Origin: Dipteronia dyeriana
Lineage: Eukaryota; Streptophyta; Magnoliopsida; Sapindales; Sapindaceae
Assembly: GCA_032871835.1 (NCBI GenBank)
Contig: CM065300.1
Coordinates: 64,243,192-64,307,191 of the forward strand
DNA length: 64,000 nucleotides
Reading direction: 5' to 3'
Each line of letters starts with the position of its first letter. Position 1 is the stretch's first letter. The notes beneath the pieces are model-generated. The model searched no databases, was not told where the DNA came from, and worked only from the letters and a program-made list of their open reading frames with translations. A program made the position numbers and the translations under genes. Below, piece after piece: positions 11,733 to 23,546 of this stretch.

Positions 11733-12545
11733 ATGACCCCATCCCTAATCAACATCCTTAAAGACAATACTTTAGCTGGTGATAATTATGTCACATGGAA
11801 AAGGAAAATTGGGCTTTTATTGCAATCCAAAAAGCATAAGTTCATTATGTGCACTCCTAAACCACCTACTCCTACTAATGAATCTACTAAGGAGCAGAAA
11901 AATGAGTAACAGCAGTGGGAGTCTTCTGATGAGATGGCTAAATGTTACATTACGGCCACCATCTCCGACGTGTTGCAACAGCAACATGAAGGAACGGAGA
12001 CTGCTACCGATATAATGATGTCTTTAGAAGAGATGTTTGCTATGATGTCTAGGACGACTAAGAGAGAGGTAGTGACAGCTTTTATGAATCTTAGGATGAA
12101 ACCTGGACAGGCTGTGAAAGATCACATGATGAAAGTCATAGCACATCTCAACATTGCTGAACTGAATGGTGTTGAGATAGATGGTGAGACCAAAATTGAC
12201 ATGATTGTCAACTAACTGTCGGATTCCTTTGATCAATTCAAGTTGGACTACACCCTGAATAATAAGGAATACACCTTGCAAGGCCTGATGAAAGATGTTT
12301 AAAGGGCGAAAAAAATCCTTGTAAAAGGCAAGGGTCAAGAGATTCATACCGTAAGTAAAGTTGCTACTGTTAAGACCCGTAAGAAAGTCAAGAAACAACA
12401 AAATAAAATGCAACTAGGACCTACAAAAAAGGAGACAAAGAAATTAACCAAGATCAAAGGGAAGTGTTTCCTTTGTGGTGAAAAGGGAAATTGGAAAAAA
12501 AATTCCCAAAGTCTCAAGACTAAAAGGAAAAAAGTAATATTAATT
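11733..12545 (+). pseudogene. gag: Copia-A1 gag, decayed
   Basis: Start chosen at ATG 11733 (MTPSLINILKDNTLAGDNY), the usual copia gag opening with LAGDNYVTWKRK. The central UBN2-like gag core runs through MMSLEEMFAM, REVVTAFMNLRMKPGQAVKD and LSDSFDQFKLDYTL (11940-12280). The nucleocapsid zinc knuckle reads CFLCGEKGNWKKNS near 12468, where the family has CX2CX4HX4C: the His and last Cys are replaced. In-frame stops occur at about 11907, 12213 and 12299. Copia-A2 has the corresponding gag at 57739 onward. Confidence 0.82.
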
Positions 12546-12562
12546 ATCTTGAAACATGGTTT

Positions 12563-12990
12563 TTGGCGAAATCTATAAATTCTTGGATTATAGACTCCAG
12601 AGCCATTAATCATGTTTGTTTTTCCTTACAGGGGTTCAAGGAAAGGAGAAGGCTTAATGAGAATGAATTCCACTTGCGTTTAGGCAATGGAGCATTGGTG
12701 TCTGCTAGTTCAGTGGAAGATATTAGAATTAGTTTAGATTCTTATAGGCATTTAGATTTAATAGACGTTTATTATGTACCTCAATTCAAGAGGAATTTAA
12801 TTTCAGTTTATTGTTTAAATAAATTTGGTTATTCGGTTACTTTTAATAAAGCTATTATTATTAGTAAGAATGAAAAAATTATTTGCAAAGGTACATCGGA
12901 AAACGGTTTACTCTATTTGCATGGAAATATCTCTCACTTGTTAGACACGGAATCAACGGAACCAAATCATAAAAGAGTAAAAATATAAAA
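12563..12990 (+). pseudogene. Copia-A1 protease, catalytic motif altered
   Basis: INSWIIDSRAINHVC (about 12567-12620) corresponds to the copia protease active site W..DSGA..H; the essential Gly is Arg (DSR). It continues through LRLGNGALVSASSVEDIRI and YYVPQFKRNLISV, standard downstream blocks. It leads into the GAG-pre-integrase region (NGLLYLHGNISHLL). One open frame covers 12563-12988, then a stop separates it from integrase. Confidence 0.8.
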
Positions 12991-14022
12991 AGATGAAACC
13001 TACCTATGGCATTTGTGCTTAGGTCATATTAACCTTAATAGGATTAAAAGATTGGCAAGTGACGGACCTCCAAGTGACTTAAAGGTTGATGATATACCAA
13101 CTTGTGAATCTTGTTTGGAAGGTAAAATGACCAAAAGGTCGTTTACGACCAAAGGTGCAAGAGCCATCGAATGTTTAGGATTGATACACATTGATGTGTG
13201 TGGACCTATGAGCATTCAAGCTATAGGTGGATATGAGTACTTCATCACTTTCACGGATGATAACTCAAGATTTAGCTGTGTGTATCTCATGAGACATAAG
13301 TCGGATGCTTTTGATATGTTCAAAGCATTTAAAGCTGAAGTAGAAAATCAGCTTGAGAAACGCATAAAAATCTTGAGGTACGATCGTTGTGGAGAATATC
13401 TATCTGGTGAGTTTCAGCAATATCTTTTTATAATGGAATAATTTCTCAGTTTTCTGCACCAGGCACACCTCAACAAAATGGGGTGGCAGAAAGGAGAAAT
13501 AGAACTCTTTTGGACATGGTTAGGTCTATGTTGAGTTATTCAACGCTCCCTAATTCTTTTTAGGGATATGCTTTACAAACTGCAATGTACATTCTAAACG
13601 ATGTACCATCTAAGTCGGTTTCTAAAACACCTTATGAATTGTGGACAGGGCAAAAGCCTAGTTTACAACACTTAAGGATATTTGGATGTCCTGCGCACGT
13701 GTTAAAAGGAAAGACAGAAAAGATGGAGTCCCATTCAGAAACACGCACATTTGTAGGGTATCCAAAAGAAACAAAAGGATATTATTTTTATAGTCCTTCA
13801 AATCTTAAAGTATTTGTTTTGACAAATGCTAAATTTCTGGAAAAGGACTATACGAATAATTTTGTACTTAAAAGTAGAATTATCCTGAATGAACTGTTAG
13901 GAGATACAATTCCACAAGAGGTTTCGCAACCAAACCCAATTGTAATTTCCGTACCAACACAAGATAACAATCTACCATACCTCATCGTATTGTTAGACAA
14001 CCCTAGAGATACATCGGTCTAG
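12991..14022 (+). pseudogene. Copia-A1 integrase, decayed
   Basis: Integrase joins cDNA to host DNA. The zinc-binding HHCC module reads LWHLCLGHINLNRIKRL ... CESCLEGKMTKRSF (13000-13140). The first catalytic Asp is in LIHIDVCGP (about 13180). The second lies in YDRCGEYLSGEF (about 13378), with RGGE changed to RCGE. The third region, TPQQNGVAERRN (about 13465), is in another frame after a frameshift near 13436. The C-terminal part (13585-14022) includes TPYELWTGQKPSLQHLRIFG and FVGYPKETKGYYFYSP, typical of copia. Confidence 0.85.
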
Positions 14023-15620
14023 AAGAATCTGTACAGAATCTTTCGGATGACGATGATCCCTATACGTACAAGGAAGCAATGGAAGATGTTGATTGTCACC
14101 ATTGGCAAAAGGCAATGCAATCCGAAATTGTATCTATGTTCAAAAACAAAGTTTGGTCTCTTGTAGACTTGCCTAAAGGGATAAAACCCATCGAGTGAAA
14201 GTGGGTATATAAGAGGAAAAGAGGAATGAATGGAAATGTGGAAACCTTTAAAGCTAGATTGGTAGCTAAAGGTTATACACAGAAGGAAGGTATCAATTAT
14301 GAAGAAACCTTCTCTCCTGTAACCATGCTTAAATCCATTAGGATCCTTTTATCCGTTGCGGCATCTCTAGACCTAGAGATTTGGAAAATGGACGTCAAGA
14401 CAGCTTTCCTTAATGGAAGTCTTGATGAACGCATCTACATGATGTAACCAGAAGGATTCATTAAAATGGACAAGAGGGAAGGGTATGCAAGTTGCAAAGA
14501 TCCATATATGGATTGAAGCAAGCATCCAAATCCTGGAACATAAGGTTCAATCAAGCAGTGAAAAGTTTTGGATTTATTCAAAACCTTGATGAACCTTGTG
14601 TATACAAAAGGATTAAAGGCGACAAGTTGGTTTTCCTAGTTCTTTAGGTTGATGATATACTACTTATCGAAAACGATGTAGGTGTATTAACATCAATAAA
14701 AGAATGGTTAGCAAAATAATTTGATATAAAGGACTTAGGAGAAGCAAGTTATATTCTTGGAATCCAAGTCATAAGGGATAGAAAGAATAGAACGATTGCA
14801 TTATCCCAAGATTCATACATAGATAAAATATTGTCTAGGTTTTCCATGCAAGATTCCAAGAAAGGTATGTTACCTTTTAGACATGGAATCAAACTTTCTA
14901 AGGAACAAGTTCCTAAGAATGAGCATGAAAAGCAATTCATTAGTAGGGTTCCATATGTATCGACAGTTGGAAGTGTCATGTATGCAATGCTCTGCACTAG
15001 ACCAGATATTTGTTTTGTTATGGGCATAGTTAGCAGGTTTCAATTGAAGCCTGGTCTTGATCACTGGACGGCAGTCAAGCGTATTTTCAAGTATCTTAGG
15101 AGAACGAGAGATTATATGCTTGTATACTCTGGAGGGGATTTAATTCCCGTTGGGTATACAGATTCTAATTTTCAGTCAGATTCTGACTCTAGGAGATCAA
15201 CATCAGGATCTGTGTTTACTATTGGAGGATGGGCAGTCATATGGAAGAGTATCAAGCAATATTGTGTTACCGATTCCACCATGGAAGCCGAGTATGTTGT
15301 CGCATGTGAGGCTGCTAAAGAGGCTGTCTGGCTCCGCAATTCCTGATTGACTTGGAAGTGGTTCCTGATGCGAATAAGCAGATTACTATCTATTGTAACA
15401 ATAGTGGAGCAGTGGCTAATTCAAAAGAACCAAGAAGTCATAAGATAGGGAAGCACATTGAAAGAAAGTATCACATTTTGAGGGAAATTATGCATAAGGG
15501 TGACGTGATGATTACCAAGATCGCATCAGCAGAAATCTAGCGGATCCCTTTTCAAAGGCTATTCCACAAACGAGTTTTGATAGGCATCTAGAGAACATGG
15601 GGATGAGAGATATGACACAT
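14023..15620 (+). pseudogene. pol: Copia-A1 RT and RNase H, decayed
   Basis: RT begins near YKEAMEDVDCHHW (14068) and continues with [20 protein letters not shown] (14250), LEIWKMDVKTAFLNGSLDE (14377) and the catalytic VDDILLI at about 14649, preceded by a stop. DLGEASYILGIQVIRDRKN follows. RNase H has GYTDSNFQSDSDSRRSTSGS (about 15154) and VTDSTMEAEYVVACEAAKEA (about 15265). The frame shifts near 15345, and DNLAD-like C-terminal sequence ends near 15545. Stops near 14163, 14445, 14645 and 14717 inactivate it. The polypurine tract follows at 15630. Confidence 0.87.
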
Positions 15621-15629
15621 TTGCTATAG

Positions 15630-15643
15630 AGCAAGTGGGAGAT
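15630..15643 (+). other. Copia-A1 polypurine tract
   Basis: AGCAAGTGGGAGAT directly precedes the 3' LTR (TGTTAGG). This is the expected plus-strand primer position. The equivalent tract is missing before 61290. Confidence 0.8.
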
Positions 15644-18066
15644 TGTTAGGATTATGCTCGACAGTAAGAGTTTAATATTGTAATTAACAATCTTCTCATA
15701 TGAATAAAGTGATATCTAGTTTAAAAAATCTTACAGCATTTATAGTTTAATTATTATAATTGTCAACAATAAATAATCATAAAGTCAAATGACTATGAGA
15801 AAATAAGAATTGTTCATAAATCTAGATATGTATGAGGTAGACATAATTCTTTAGTTAATCTTGAATAGTATTTACAACTTAAGATAGAAGGTTGGTCGCC
15901 TTTATCTTGTCAAAGTTGTAGATTCTTTTGCTAGCATTTTAGTGGGATCAAATGTGTTATGATGAGTCTAATATCATCAAAGTGTGGTGTCTTTGGGAAA
16001 ACGAATCTAGTGCACTTGGTGCATTGATTAGGATCAAAATGAAATACTTTATCTAGAACCGTCAATGAATAAAATCTTTCATTTGAAGACAATCAGAGAG
16101 TCTATCTCAATCCTGAGATAAATGATGGACTTATGGTTGCAAGTGTTATCATTTGAGCTATCAATTAGTACTATTATAAAGCATAGTCTATCCTCAATAG
16201 TTTGGTGGTATTCATTTGTTAATCGATAGAGGATTTCATTTATAGATATGGACATTGTGGCTCCATTTATTGAATGTGAGTAGAATACCATCATATGGAT
16301 GTTTTGAGGTATTGGATATTAAATCTTAACGTTAAGTTTTCAATAGTGTCTATTGAAACATGGCTTATGGACAAGTCGAACTATCCAAGTTCAAAATTTG
16401 GTCATATGAGTAAATATGGTAACTTGGAGAGCTATAGACGGTCGATGAGCTCTTGGCGATTACTGGTATTTTTCACGAGGATACATTTTCTCCAACAAGG
16501 TTGTATAGGGTATGAGTGAGTAACATCAACTTATTCTATCTTTATTTAAGAGTTCAATTTTAGTTCTTTTGTGGAATGAACTAAAATTTAATAGATTGGA
16601 CCTAAGTGAATCATTTGTTGATTATGATTGGGTTGTGTCTATTGGAGCTTAAATTTAGATAGCCCGCCAAGATCCCCAATCCACACGAACTTGCATGGAT
16701 CACTTGATATATTCTACCGAACCAATTTAGGGGTCCATCTAGAATTGTATTAAGGCATGGGAATTTGTTTCTTTTTGTAAGAATAGGTCTAGTTCACATG
16801 TGAACTTTTTATTAAGGTCCAATGGATTTAATAAAATAAGAAAAATAATATATGGCTCATATATATGGTATAGGCGACAAGGCTATTAAGAATAGCTTAA
16901 ATATATTATTTTTATTTTATTATTTAATTATATGGAAATTAATTAATTTTTTGATTAATTGATTATTTAATTAAAAGTCAAAATCTTTTTCCTAGTAGGA
17001 GATGGTCTCCTAAAATTATACTATTGTTGGTAGTATAGTTGATGTTAAAGACTATATTTGATAAATATATGAAAAAAGGAATTATTTATCTAATCAAATT
17101 AAAAAGTCTTTAATATGGTTGCAAACATACTATTGAGTTGGATTAGGAGTCTTGGTGTAGAATAGAATTCCTTTTTAAAAAGGATTCTTAACCACCAAGT
17201 AATTCTACCTAAGGAAAGGATTCTTAACAACCAAGTAAATCCTTCTTAGGAAAATAATTAAGTTTCCTAATACTTATTGTATGAATTTCGGCCAGCTATG
17301 TATATATAAGATGATGAAATAATTCCTTTTAGATAAGGATTCTTAACTACCAAATAAATCCACCTAAGGAAAGGATTATTGCCAACCAAGTAAATCCTTC
17401 TTAGGAGAGGATTAATCATCATATATATCAGTTTGAAATTCAGCCAGCCCATATAAGAAATTGAAAGAGAAATTTCGGCCAAGCTTGGGAATTTCGAAAG
17501 AGAGATTTCGTCCGAGCAAGAAAGAATTTTGAGGGAGAAAATTTATTTTTTACTCTGGCCAAAAACTCGACCGACTCTAAGCAATAGTCTGTGAATTCGG
17601 CCAAGTAGAGAAAAAAGGGGAACATTTTTTTTTCAATAGTAAACTAGTATCCTCTACATTATAAGGGTTTTGTGTACAACATTGAATCAAGGTTCACACG
17701 TGTTTCAATCAAGTTGATTGATAATTTACTAGTGACCGGACGTTCTTGGATTTTTTCTCTTGGAGGATATTTGTAACTAACAAAGAAAAGATTTTGTTTT
17801 GTCTCCATCCTCAAGTATACAATTTAAAGAAAGGGAGCCCACACTCCTAGGTGATTCACGTTCGTGATTGGATTAGAAGATCTTGCGGTATCAATTCGGT
17901 GCTTGTTCAATCGTCACGAAAAAAAAGTACGATACTTTTATATACGTCAATTAATCTAGGGTTAAGGTTCTTGTTGCATAAAATGGAAATTTTTTTATTT
18001 ATACGCAAACCCTAATTTTTGTTTTCTCATGTTTCCATTATGTTTTGAACCCGCTTTTTCCCTACA
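15644..18066 (+). repeat. Copia-A1 3' LTR
   Basis: 2423 bp, TGTTAGGATTATGC to TTCCCTACA, co-terminal with the 5' LTR and differing by scattered substitutions and small indels. The antisense open frame 16079-16294 and sense frame 16295-16519 recur in other copies of the LTR but show no known domain. Confidence 0.9.
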
Positions 18067-18197
18067 TACCTTGCCAGCCTGTCGCTGCTAGTTAAGCCTA
18101 TGTCGGGAGAGGAGTTATAGATGTACCTGGCCGTGTCAGAAACGGCAGAAAGTGAGGCTTTGGTTAAAGAGTTCGGAGATGGGGTCCAGTGACCTAT
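18067..18197 (+). pseudogene. pol: Gypsy-1 RNase H, first piece
   Basis: Encodes YLASLSLLVKPMSGEEL, a stop, then MYLAVSETAESEALVKEF, the well-conserved start of the gypsy RNase H domain in Tat elements. It continues the RT frame cut at 7911 and is cut again by the solo LTR at 18198; the next residues (PI.YVSRTL) resume at 19867. Confidence 0.8.
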
Positions 18198-19866
18198 TGA
18201 TTGTTGTAAATCATGTTATAAAAACAATGATCGCAAGTGCACGAATCTTGAAGATAAGTACAACGGCAAGTAAAGATCGTTCCCACGAGGACTAGAGATT
18301 TATCGATTAAAACTAATTCTAATTAAAGCTAAATTAAAGTAACCAAATATTGATGATGATTTATTTAAAACTAAAACTAAATTAAATTAAACTAAAGAAA
18401 GCAATTAAAAAGATTTGGTTGTGATCAAGGATGAGAAAGCACTAGGTCATCAATGATCCCCAATTATGAACACTCAATGTATGGAATAATTTGTAAACAA
18501 AATTCAATCAATTTAAGGGTTCATTCTTTATCTTAAATATGACTATTACCGTATGATCGCGGGATGAGTCAAGTATTCTCAACCACTATTCACCCTTGGT
18601 CTATGGTGTGAACAATGATCGGAAACCCGTTAACAGCAAGAAATAAGAACCAAATTTTATACTTTGCTTGGTCTATACTAAAGATAAAATTCATTCATTC
18701 TAAGGAGCATTAATCAAGGTTAGGTTTGGTCTATACTCTAACCCTAAAATAATGCCAAATAATTATCCACCCTTGATCTATTGTGTGAATAATTATTAAA
18801 ACTAATGAGAGTCAAGCAATTAAGAGCAATGAACAAATCAAGAATCGAATTGATGAAACAATATTATTAATCCAAACATGAGCATTCACAAAAGGTTCAC
18901 ATTGATTCCCTAGTTATGGATTTAGTTACACATCATGAAAATAGAAGGGAAAGAAAAAGAAACAATAAAACCCATTGATGAATTCTTCTTCGTCTTTAAT
19001 CTTCGATGAGCAAAGATGAATGTAGATTGTATGGTGATGAAGTGGTGGGGGACAACCCCCTTAGTGCCTTGGGACCTCCGTTGGCTTGTCTCCCTTGACT
19101 TCTCTCCCTTCTTTAAATTGTTAAGAATATGGAGTATTGATAGTTTATTTTTCCTTGTGAACCCCTAATTCATCTTAGGTTTAGGAAATTCATCAAGTGG
19201 GAAAGTAGAATGAAACAAGGAATGAGAATCAATTCCTAAATTGAGTATCTTCTTTTGATGTTTGACTCATTTTTTAAGTTTTGGAAGTTTCCCAAACATG
19301 TTTTGGTCTTCTAAAATCATTAGAATTTGATTAGGAAAGTTTTGGAACAATTCTGGACCAATTCGGAGTGGTTTTCCACCAAAAATCCGTCAAACCAGGC
19401 TTGGGTCTCTCCAGAGGTCACCACGGTCCAGACCATGGAATTCTTCTACCAATTACCGCTTCGTAGACCGCTGGCTAGGTCTTGTGCCTGGACGGCCGTC
19501 TAGGCGGCTGTTGACTATCCAGCACTGACCTTCGGTTACTGAATTACGCATAACCTCTTCTAGAAATATTGGAATTGCGATCCGTAAAGTGCGTCGAAAC
19601 TAAAATTTTGGGGCTTTCAATCCATAGGTAGTAGGACACACGATTCGATTTGAGGTGAGAGATATAGGCCCAGAAATATGATTGTTCTGTACTGATCCAA
19701 AAATTGATTTTTTGCTCTTTTTCTCCAAAATAACATCCAACACCTCTTGAATGGAATGCGACCTACACATGCTCAATAAACATATAAAATACATAATTTT
19801 ACCTAAGAATAAAGCACAAATAATAGGAAATGGGGACCTTAAACATGTACAAAAATAGACCGATCA
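18198..19866. mobile_element. Solo LTR, family unassigned
   Basis: 1669 bp between perfect CCTAT duplications (18193-18197 and 19867-19871), starting TGATTG and ending CGATCA (TGAT/ATCA termini). No coding content. It carries ATCGCAAGTGCACGAATC and CGTTCCCACGAGGAC near 18230-18290, blocks I associate with LTR ends of large plant gypsy elements, so the LTR may be minus oriented. A GC-rich patch lies at about 19410-19530. It is present once in the window, so there is no second copy to compare. Confidence 0.85.
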
Positions 19867-20580
19867 CCTATCTGCTATGTCAGTCGCACACTATCCTCGC
19901 CCGAGAAGAACTACCTCATTCTTGAGAAGCTCCCACTTACCCTGGTAACCTTGACCAAGAAGCTTCGTCCCTATTTTCAAGCCCATACAGTGGCGGTGGT
20001 GATGGATCAACCCCTCTGCAAGTTCTTATAGAGGCCGGATGTATCCGGAAGGCTAGTCTTGTGGGCTTTGGAGCTCACCTAGTTTGACCTGAAGTACAAA
20101 TCTCGAACAACAATCAAAGCTCATGCACTAGCAGACTTTATAGCTGAAATCTTAGCCCTCTTAAGTAAAAAGATCCTGGAAACACTGGGTCCGGCTCCTT
20201 GGAAGCTTTCAGAGGACAACAATTGGCTAGAAAGCTATAAAGCATGGATTATTTACACTGTTGGAGCATCTGGGGAGGCAAGAGGAGAAGCCGGCTTAGT
20301 CTTGATCGACCTTGAAAGGATGGAATGCTGCTACTTTTTTAGGTTTGAATTCAAAGAAACCAATAATGAAGCAGAGTATGAAGCTTCTATAGCCGGAATG
20401 AAGATCACCATTGAGTTTGGGGCCGATTATTTCCACGTCAACCAGGTTACCGGACTCTACCAAGCCAAAGGTGACAACATTGTTACCGACCTGAAGCTGG
20501 TCCAACAACTAAGAGAAAAGTTCAAGGGGTTCTGGATTGCGCAGTTATCTCAACAAAGAAACCGTTGGGCGAACTGTTAG
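19867..20580 (+). pseudogene. pol: Gypsy-1 RNase H and second RNase H-like domain
   Basis: 19867-20160 finishes the gypsy RNase H: PICYVSRTLSSPEKNYLILE, then HTVAVVMDQPL, and AHALADFIAEI before the domain end. From about 20240 a second RNase H-like domain follows, beginning AWIIYTVGASGEARGEAGLV, where the usual catalytic VDGAS has lost its Asp. ETNNEAEYEASIAGMKI keeps the conserved Glu, and NQVTGLYQAKG follows. Two RNase H domains before integrase is a Tat-lineage hallmark. Stops near 20028 and 20070 and the lost Asp imply inactivity. Confidence 0.78.
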
Positions 20581-21729
20581 CAAAGATAACTGCAAGTAGG
20601 GGTCAAGCTCTACCTGTGGTAGTACCCCTCCAGGTGATCTTCTGGTGATCTCTCGGTCAAGCATAACAGCAGGCAAGGAAATTTACCCCGTTAAGCGGCT
20701 ACCTTATTGGATGGACCAATACCTATTTATCTCAAGGAAGGAAATCTTCCCAAAGATCCCGATCGAACCTAAAAAATTAGGAGGTTTTCTGTTCAGTATT
20801 GATTGATAGATGGATACCTATACAAGAAGGGCAAATCCCTTCATTCATTTCAATGTCTGCATCCGGATGATGCCAGTTAGGCATTAAGAGAGTTCCATTA
20901 TGGGGACTGCCATAATCACATTGGAGGGGAGGCTTTATCATATCAAGTACTTCGCTTGGGGTATTACTGGCCAAATATTTACCAAGGTACAAAGATATTT
21001 GTGCAATCTTGTAAACCGTGCCAGATGACCTCGAACTTGAGTCATCTTCCACCAGAGTGGATATCATTAATCAGTTCACCCTACCCATTTACCATGTGGG
21101 GGGTAGACCTGATCGTTCCGCTTCCTACCGCTCCAGGACAAGCTAAGCACGTTATCCTTGTAATCCATTATTTCACATGGTTGGTCGAAGCAAGACCTCT
21201 CTCCTTGATTTCAGAAAAGAATACAAACAAGTTCATCAAAACCAACGTGGTTTGCAAGTTTGGAACTCCACTCATCATAATAGCCAACCTAGGCAAATAA
21301 TTTAACAATGCTCGATTCAGAGACTTCTGCAAAGACTTGGGAATCGACCTCAGGCTTACTTAAGTAGCTCACCCTCAGAGTATGCCAATAAGACCATCAA
21401 GAAGTTGTTGAAGAAGAAGTTGTTGAAGAAGAAGTTGTTGTAGAAGAAAGTTAAGTGGGTCGAGGAGTTCCCCGAGTTTCTCTGGGCATATAGGACCACG
21501 AAGAGAATTGCTACGGGAGAAACACCTTACACTTTGGCCTTCGGGGTCGAAGCATTCCTTCTCATCTAGCATAAAATGACCTAATTCAGGGTACAACACT
21601 TTAACTAGAGAGCAACGAGATCAAGCTTCGAGCCAGTCTAGATCTCCTAGCAGAGAAACAAGACCGCATAGTTGAGAAAGTGGTAGTTTACTAAAGCATG
21701 ATTGCTAGGTAATTCTCTAGAAAGGTCAA
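20581..21729 (+). pseudogene. pol: Gypsy-1 integrase, N-terminal and core part
   Basis: The zinc module is visible as LHYGDCHNHIGGEAL ... LGYYWPNIYQGTKIFVQSCK / PCQM (20890-21030). The core has WGVDLIVPLPTAPGQ (first Asp, about 21100), then FGTPLIIIANLGK (about 21258), where the second catalytic Asp of DNG reads Asn, and AHPQS (about 21369). Beyond it the conserved Glu segment is replaced by a short in-frame repeat. LDLLAEKQDRIVEKV (about 21638) is the linker to the C-terminal domain, which resumes at 29532 after Sirevirus-Y. Stops near 21298, 21361 and 21568. Confidence 0.8.
21401..21445. repeat. 15-bp unit repeated three times
   Basis: GAAGTTGTTGAAGAA occurs at 21401, 21416 and (with one change) 21431. 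The unit is five codons long and lies inside the decayed integrase where the catalytic Glu helix should be, so it is likely a local slippage expansion. Confidence 0.9.
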
Positions 21730-22556
21730 TGTTAAGTTTAAGTTTGTGTTGGTATTAATTCCATATCAAAATAATGTTTACTTGTAATGATTTAGTTGTT
21801 TAGATTCATGATAATTCAAGCTTCAAGGAAAAAGAAACAACAAGTCAAAACAAGTTCTAAGTCTTAAAGAGAAAGGATACAATATGGTTCTACAAAGGTA
21901 TACTAAGACCTTATCTTTCTCTTAAAAGGCTTAGGCACACACACAAATATCATACATTTGTGTCCCTGCATTATTGTGCACCATAATAGGCACACACACA
22001 CATATCATACATTTGTGTCCCTGTATCGTTGTGTACCATTATAGGCACACACATACAATTCATTCATATGTGTCTTTTCATCATTGTACACCATGTATAA
22101 CACATTCACACACTTGAAGATGAATGCTTATGCATTGGTATGAAAATAACATGTTTTGTAATATGCATGATTGGAAACTATCTCTATATAGCTTACATTC
22201 TAGCGTGAATTGTGTTTGTGTGTGTATATGTTTGTATAACATGGATATTGAACTTGGATTTAGTCTTAAATCGTTCTTGATTGAGTTTCGGTCATTTCGG
22301 TTACTTATACTATTGATTTCAAGTTCTAAGTCAAAAGATACTACAATTTCAAATCATGTTTCATACATTGTCTTCGTCTTCATATATCGAGTTGAATTAT
22401 TATTTTTTGGGTTGAGTATCTTATATGTCCATGTCCGTGTGAGAGTTATGGTTTGTAATCTGCAAAAGGATTTGAATTCCGAGTTTGGAGGCCAGAGAAC
22501 GGTTAATGAATGCAAAGGAAGGTCGAAGGAGAAAGAAGCAAGAATTTTCTTCTTTC

Positions 22557-22650
22557 CCGAGATGGCGCGTGGCCATCTCGGGGCAGAAGGCTTGCTGCCC
22601 CGAGATGCCCATGTGCCATCTCGGGCAGCAAGCTTGCTTGGCTTTATTTT
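22557..22650. repeat. Multi-arm palindrome in Sirevirus-Y LTR
   Basis: CATCTCGGGGCAG (22574-22586) pairs perfectly with CTGCCCCGAGATG (22595-22607) around an 8-base loop. A preceding arm CCGAGATGGC and a following GCCATCTCGGGCAGC give four alternating arms that can pair in several ways. The right LTR keeps the central hairpin at about 27708-27741 with a few mutations in the other arms. G+C-rich in an AT-rich LTR. Confidence 0.88.
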
Positions 22651-22692
22651 TCCCCTCTTGGTCATTTCACATGTCCAAGTCTCCCACTCCTT

Positions 22693-22698
22693 TATAAA
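22693..22698 (+). promoter_or_regulatory. Candidate TATA box in Sirevirus-Y LTR
   Basis: TATAAA in CTTTATAAACTCTTTCC, conserved in the right LTR at 27829-27834 and placed just after the palindrome array. Suitable for LTR transcription; inferred from motif and conservation only. Confidence 0.5.
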
Positions 22699-23546
22699 CT
22701 CTTTCCCTCTCATATTTCATTCTAAGAAGAAATTCAAATCAAGTGTGCAAAAATTTTCTCTCTAAATTTTCTCACCTTCCAAACACTATAACTTCTTCAT
22801 TTGAACTCTGATTTGAGTCATTCAAAGTTGAGAGTGTTCATCTATTCATCCTCCATCTTTTCTCTAAAGGTTTGAGTTAATTCGGCTACTGTTTTTGTTG
22901 TATTATCATACAAAAAAGGGGCTACACCTAAATCAACTAAGGTATTGGTTTTCTCTCCAAGTTTTCTTTAAAACTTGGTCAATTGCCTTGGGTTTTATTC
23001 TTCTACATATATTTGTGTATTGTGAGTGTTTTGATTTGTGTTTTGAACACTTTCAAATCTAGATTGAGTTTCAATTGAAATCATTCATGTTGAGTTAGGT
23101 TTTGATTTTGCCTATGTTATCACATGTTTGGGATTGTATTGTGCTAGCTTTGATTCTAGGACTATTTGATGATCTTTGATTGATTAATTTTGAGAAAAAT
23201 AGTTCCTCACATGTATTAGGCTCTTTTGGCCGAAATTCTCACATAATACATGTGTTTATGTTCTTTTGAGCTATTCATGTGATTTGTTGAATCTATGATT
23301 AGGAATATGCTCTAGAACTTTTGCTAAAATTTATTTGACTTTGTCATATGATTTTAGCATGTTTTTGGTTCGTGTGATTTAAACTTGATCTTGTGATTTA
23401 GTGATCATATCTTGTGATTCAAGTTTAGATCTATGCATGTATCTAGGTTGTGATTAATATTGAACATATCTTACATAATCTAGATTGATTACACGTGCAT
23501 GATAAACTAGAATATATGTGATTTGTGCATTCATGCTCATGTCTAG

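Larger units (their letters stand above)
7912..18066 (+). mobile_element. Copia-A1: full-length Ty1/copia element
   Basis: Two LTRs of about 2.42 kb, a methionine-tRNA-type primer site and a polypurine tract enclose a degenerate gag-protease-integrase-RT-RNase H region in copia order. The flanks TTCCT (7907-7911) and TACCT (18067-18071) are a 5-bp target duplication with one substitution, and Gypsy-1 RT/RNase H is collinear across it. Other copies of the family in the window are the solo LTR at 35973, Copia-A2 at 45766 and Copia-A3 at 61290. Long LTRs and sequence style suggest an Angela/Tork-like group, which is a guess. Confidence 0.9.
21730..23546 (+). repeat. Sirevirus-Y 5' LTR, inner end deleted
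   Basis: Begins TGTTAAGTTTAAG and matches 26868-28682 almost throughout. Similarity stops at CTAG (23546), where the right LTR continues for another 844 bp. The missing part includes the minisatellite, C-run and LTR end, so a deletion spans from inside this LTR into the internal region. It has repeated CACACACA / CATACATTTGTGTCCCTG units at about 21930-22080. Confidence 0.85.

Noticed and set aside
22354..22765. Several overlapping open frames on both strands in the Sirevirus-Y LTR
   Set aside because: They coincide with the palindrome array and promoter region; no domain, and the right LTR breaks or shifts them.
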